NCBI GenBank assembly: GCA_004151065.3
Contig: NWUY0300060498.1
Span: 1 to 20,103 of the forward strand
DNA length: 20,103 nucleotides
Source of the DNA: Larix sibirica
Taxonomy: Eukaryota > Streptophyta > Pinopsida > Pinales > Pinaceae
Direction of reading: 5' to 3'
Under the pieces are notes generated by a model. That model was given only the letters and a program-made list of their open reading frames with translations. It had not been told where the DNA came from and ran no database searches. The stretch's first letter is position 1. Every line of letters begins with the position of its first letter. The translations under genes were made by a program, and so were the position numbers. Shown here piece by piece: positions 18,270 through 20,103 of the stretch.

Positions 18270-19916
18270 AGAGGTAGAGAAAATATCCATGAGTTGAGCA
18301 TACTGGCCTGATTCAATTAGCTTGGATCTTACCTCTTCAATTTTCTTTCCGTTACTCTTTCAACCTTTCTTCTTATCCTCTTTGGTAACTAGTGGGACTT
18401 ATTTGTGCTTCTTTCTTTGAATCCCTAGTTTTGTAGTGGCTTGGGATCACTTCAGAGATTCCTTGAGGAGAACCACCTATTTTTTAGGAATGGATTGAGG
18501 GTTTCAATTCTCACAGGATACCTTGAGCTCATTCAAGTCTATATCCCCAATTTCCACATCCTCTTAATCCGCCATCTTTGTGTTATCATTTCCTATGGAT
18601 CTTGTGGCAGGGATTGAGCCACCTGGGTTGGCTGCTTTCGGTAGATGCCTATTGGTTCTACTTTTCTTTCCACCCTTTCCATTCACATTTTTCTTGTGTC
18701 GTGTATCTTTCCTTGTTTAGTTGTGTCGATGGATCGTATTTTGATATTTGGTTCAAAGTTTCAAAGTTGTTGGAAGTTCGAGGCTATGTTGGTTGATCTA
18801 GAGGAGGAGGACACTTTAGCTCTCATCTACAATTCTACACCTTTTTGTATCCCTCTGTATCACTATCCTTATCTATTTGAGGCAATGGCTCCCTGATATT
18901 TAAGGGTCAGTCTATGAATAGATGGCCATGCTCATAGCTTTTTCAGCATTAAAAGGGAATATGTTCGTAATCAATGGTTTGCACCCATTCATTGTCTTCA
19001 TGAATGAGGCATATGGCATCTAGAAAATCCTTTAAAATCTTAATGTGAACACATATTTGGGCATATGAGGTATAGCAACCAGATCTGGTGATATTTGAGA
19101 TTATGATGAAAGACCCTAGGGTATTCCCTATTCCCTCAAGAATTTCCTCCTCCTTGAATTCTTGGGGAAATGAGTAGAGTTGAACCCAAACTGAGGCATA
19201 GGAGAAGTCCTCTTTGTCTGGGTTGAAATTATCCACCCATGGTTTAAGGAAAAACCATGTTGAGTTGAAGACACATGGCCCAACATTGGATATCATTTCT
19301 AAGTCCTCAAGGTTATTGAAAATTATAGTGAAATTTTTTCTTACCCTAGTTGAAGGTCATATTGGGCCCTTGGTTTCCACTTCGCGTGGATCCAGCTAAC
19401 CAAAACCTTTTCATTTGGCCATAACCCAAGAAACTTGCAGATTAGAGCATGATCTTTCATATACTAGATTTGAGCATTAATTTTGCTAGACGTTAACTGG
19501 TAACTTGGAACTTGTTGTGCCTTGGGTATGCATTGAATTGGTTTGTGATTATGAGCAAATCCTTAGCCATGTAATGCTTGTCCAACGTATCCATCTCCTC
19601 CCATTCCTTCCATTTCATTATCCATCAGTTGATCCGACAATTGTCGTGCCATGGAGTTGTTCATGGTGACGTCTCCTGACGCAGGGAGGGATGGATATCT
19701 AGTCCCTCCCCCAAGCACGACCATCCACATTCTTGGTCCAATCGCTTTGGTTGAAAGGATTATCTCATGGGGTTTGGTTGTTGCTTGAATTCCTATACTA
19801 AGCTTGTTTGAAGAAACCCTCATGCACTCTCCAATGCACTTATGAATGTGCATTAATAGATTGCATCCTCTCATTAAAAATAGATAGTTGAATTTGGTAT
19901 AGTTTATGCATTGCAT
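18270..19916 (-). pseudogene. LINE ORF1 pseudogene (gag-like domain plus zinc knuckle)
   Basis: Two open stretches survive: 19916-19563 and 19296-18949. The first gives a probable N-terminal region with VVLGGGTRYPSLPASGD; which Met is the true start is unclear. Between them are QVPSYQLTSSKINAQI and GLWPNEKVLVSWI. The second carries the core of the DUF4283 gag-like domain of plant L1 elements: FNSTWFFLKPWVDNFNPDKE, VWVQLYSFPQEF and CYTSYAQICVHI. It is followed at 18948-18907 by a broken CCHC knuckle (C-stop-K-S-Y-E-H-G-H-...-D-stop). A basic linker leads to about 18270, just upstream of ORF2. ORF1 proteins bind the element's RNA. Several stops make it non-functional. Confidence 0.82.
18907..18948 (-). 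pseudogene. Broken CCHC zinc knuckle of ORF1
   Basis: The first Cys (18946-18948) and the Gly-His core remain, but the second Cys position is Ser (18937-18939) and the last is a stop (18907-18909), so zinc binding would be lost. Confidence 0.75.
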
Positions 19917-20103
19917 AAAACATGTTTGGGCACTCCAAACTTAAATTCAAAGTAACCACATCAATAGAGATTACGCGTAATACATGATACATTGATTAGA
20001 TAAATGTTTTTAAAAACATAGCCACATAAAATCGGGATAACATATAACACATGGACTGTGGATGAGATAAGTGTTTTTCTGTAAGCTAGTACCCACGGGG
20101 ATT
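19917..20103. other. Possible 5' region of the LINE or flank
   Basis: Upstream of ORF1 on the minus strand, AT-rich, no feature recognised. The 5' end of the LINE may lie here or beyond the window. Confidence 0.4.

Larger units (their letters stand above)
12190..19916 (-). mobile_element. Degenerate plant L1-type LINE, split by a solo LTR
   Basis: Read on the minus strand, the parts come in the standard order for a plant L1 element: ORF1 with a gag-like domain and zinc knuckle, then ORF2 with AP-endonuclease, reverse transcriptase, zf-RVT and RNase H. Without the inserted LTR the element is about 6 kb, a normal length. Neither end is defined: no poly(A) (a plus-strand T run) is seen left of 12190, and no target-site duplication was found. 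Stops and frameshifts occur in every domain and several catalytic residues are lost, so it cannot move by itself. Transposition by such elements is by target-primed reverse transcription; that is family knowledge. Confidence 0.9.

Overview
The window looks like nuclear DNA of a land plant, most likely a seed plant with a large, repeat-rich genome. The reasons are a plant-type L1 LINE (ORF1 gag-like domain with zinc knuckle; ORF2 endonuclease, reverse transcriptase, zf-RVT and RNase H), a solo LTR of 1752 bp, a typical short AT-rich intron, and a generally AT-rich sequence with no intact long reading frame. A gymnosperm is a guess from the style of the repeats, not something the sequence proves. 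I see no functional protein-coding gene, no rRNA or tRNA gene, and no CRISPR array.

Layout. 1-300: AT-rich, nothing recognised. 301-1205: a decayed tandem array of about 180-bp units. 1206-1840: anonymous sequence with a primer-binding-site-like motif and an AT microsatellite. 1841-3960: a diverged tandem array of about 105-bp units. Each unit carries a dyad built from GGTGC/GCACC boxes and TATATA tracts; unrelated sequence interrupts the array at about 2401-2745. 4043-5916: a pseudogene of an unrecognised plant family with one retained 132-bp intron and a decapeptide proline-rich repeat. 4093-7439 and 7441-10787: a 3347-bp segment present twice head to tail at an exact 3348-bp offset. I saw two substitutions between the copies, and each copy is followed by a single N. 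This is either a very recent tandem duplication or an assembly artefact. 10789-12190: anonymous sequence with two decayed minus-strand reading frames of unknown family.

12190-19916: one degenerate LINE on the minus strand. ORF1 lies at about 19916-18270 and ORF2 starts at 18255. A solo LTR (12979-14730, TG...CA ends, decayed 5-bp target-site duplication) splits ORF2 between the zf-RVT and RNase H domains. The LTR carries 194-bp and 60-bp tandem repeats upstream of a TATA box.

Nothing here works as a pathway. The window records nested transposition followed by decay. Many stops and lost catalytic residues are explained by single C-to-T or G-to-A changes, as expected from deamination of methylated cytosine in silenced plant repeats. 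The points most worth a second look are the dyad-bearing 105-bp array, the hairpin repeats with paired base changes inside the LTR, the duplicated 3.35-kb block, and the proline-repeat gene family.
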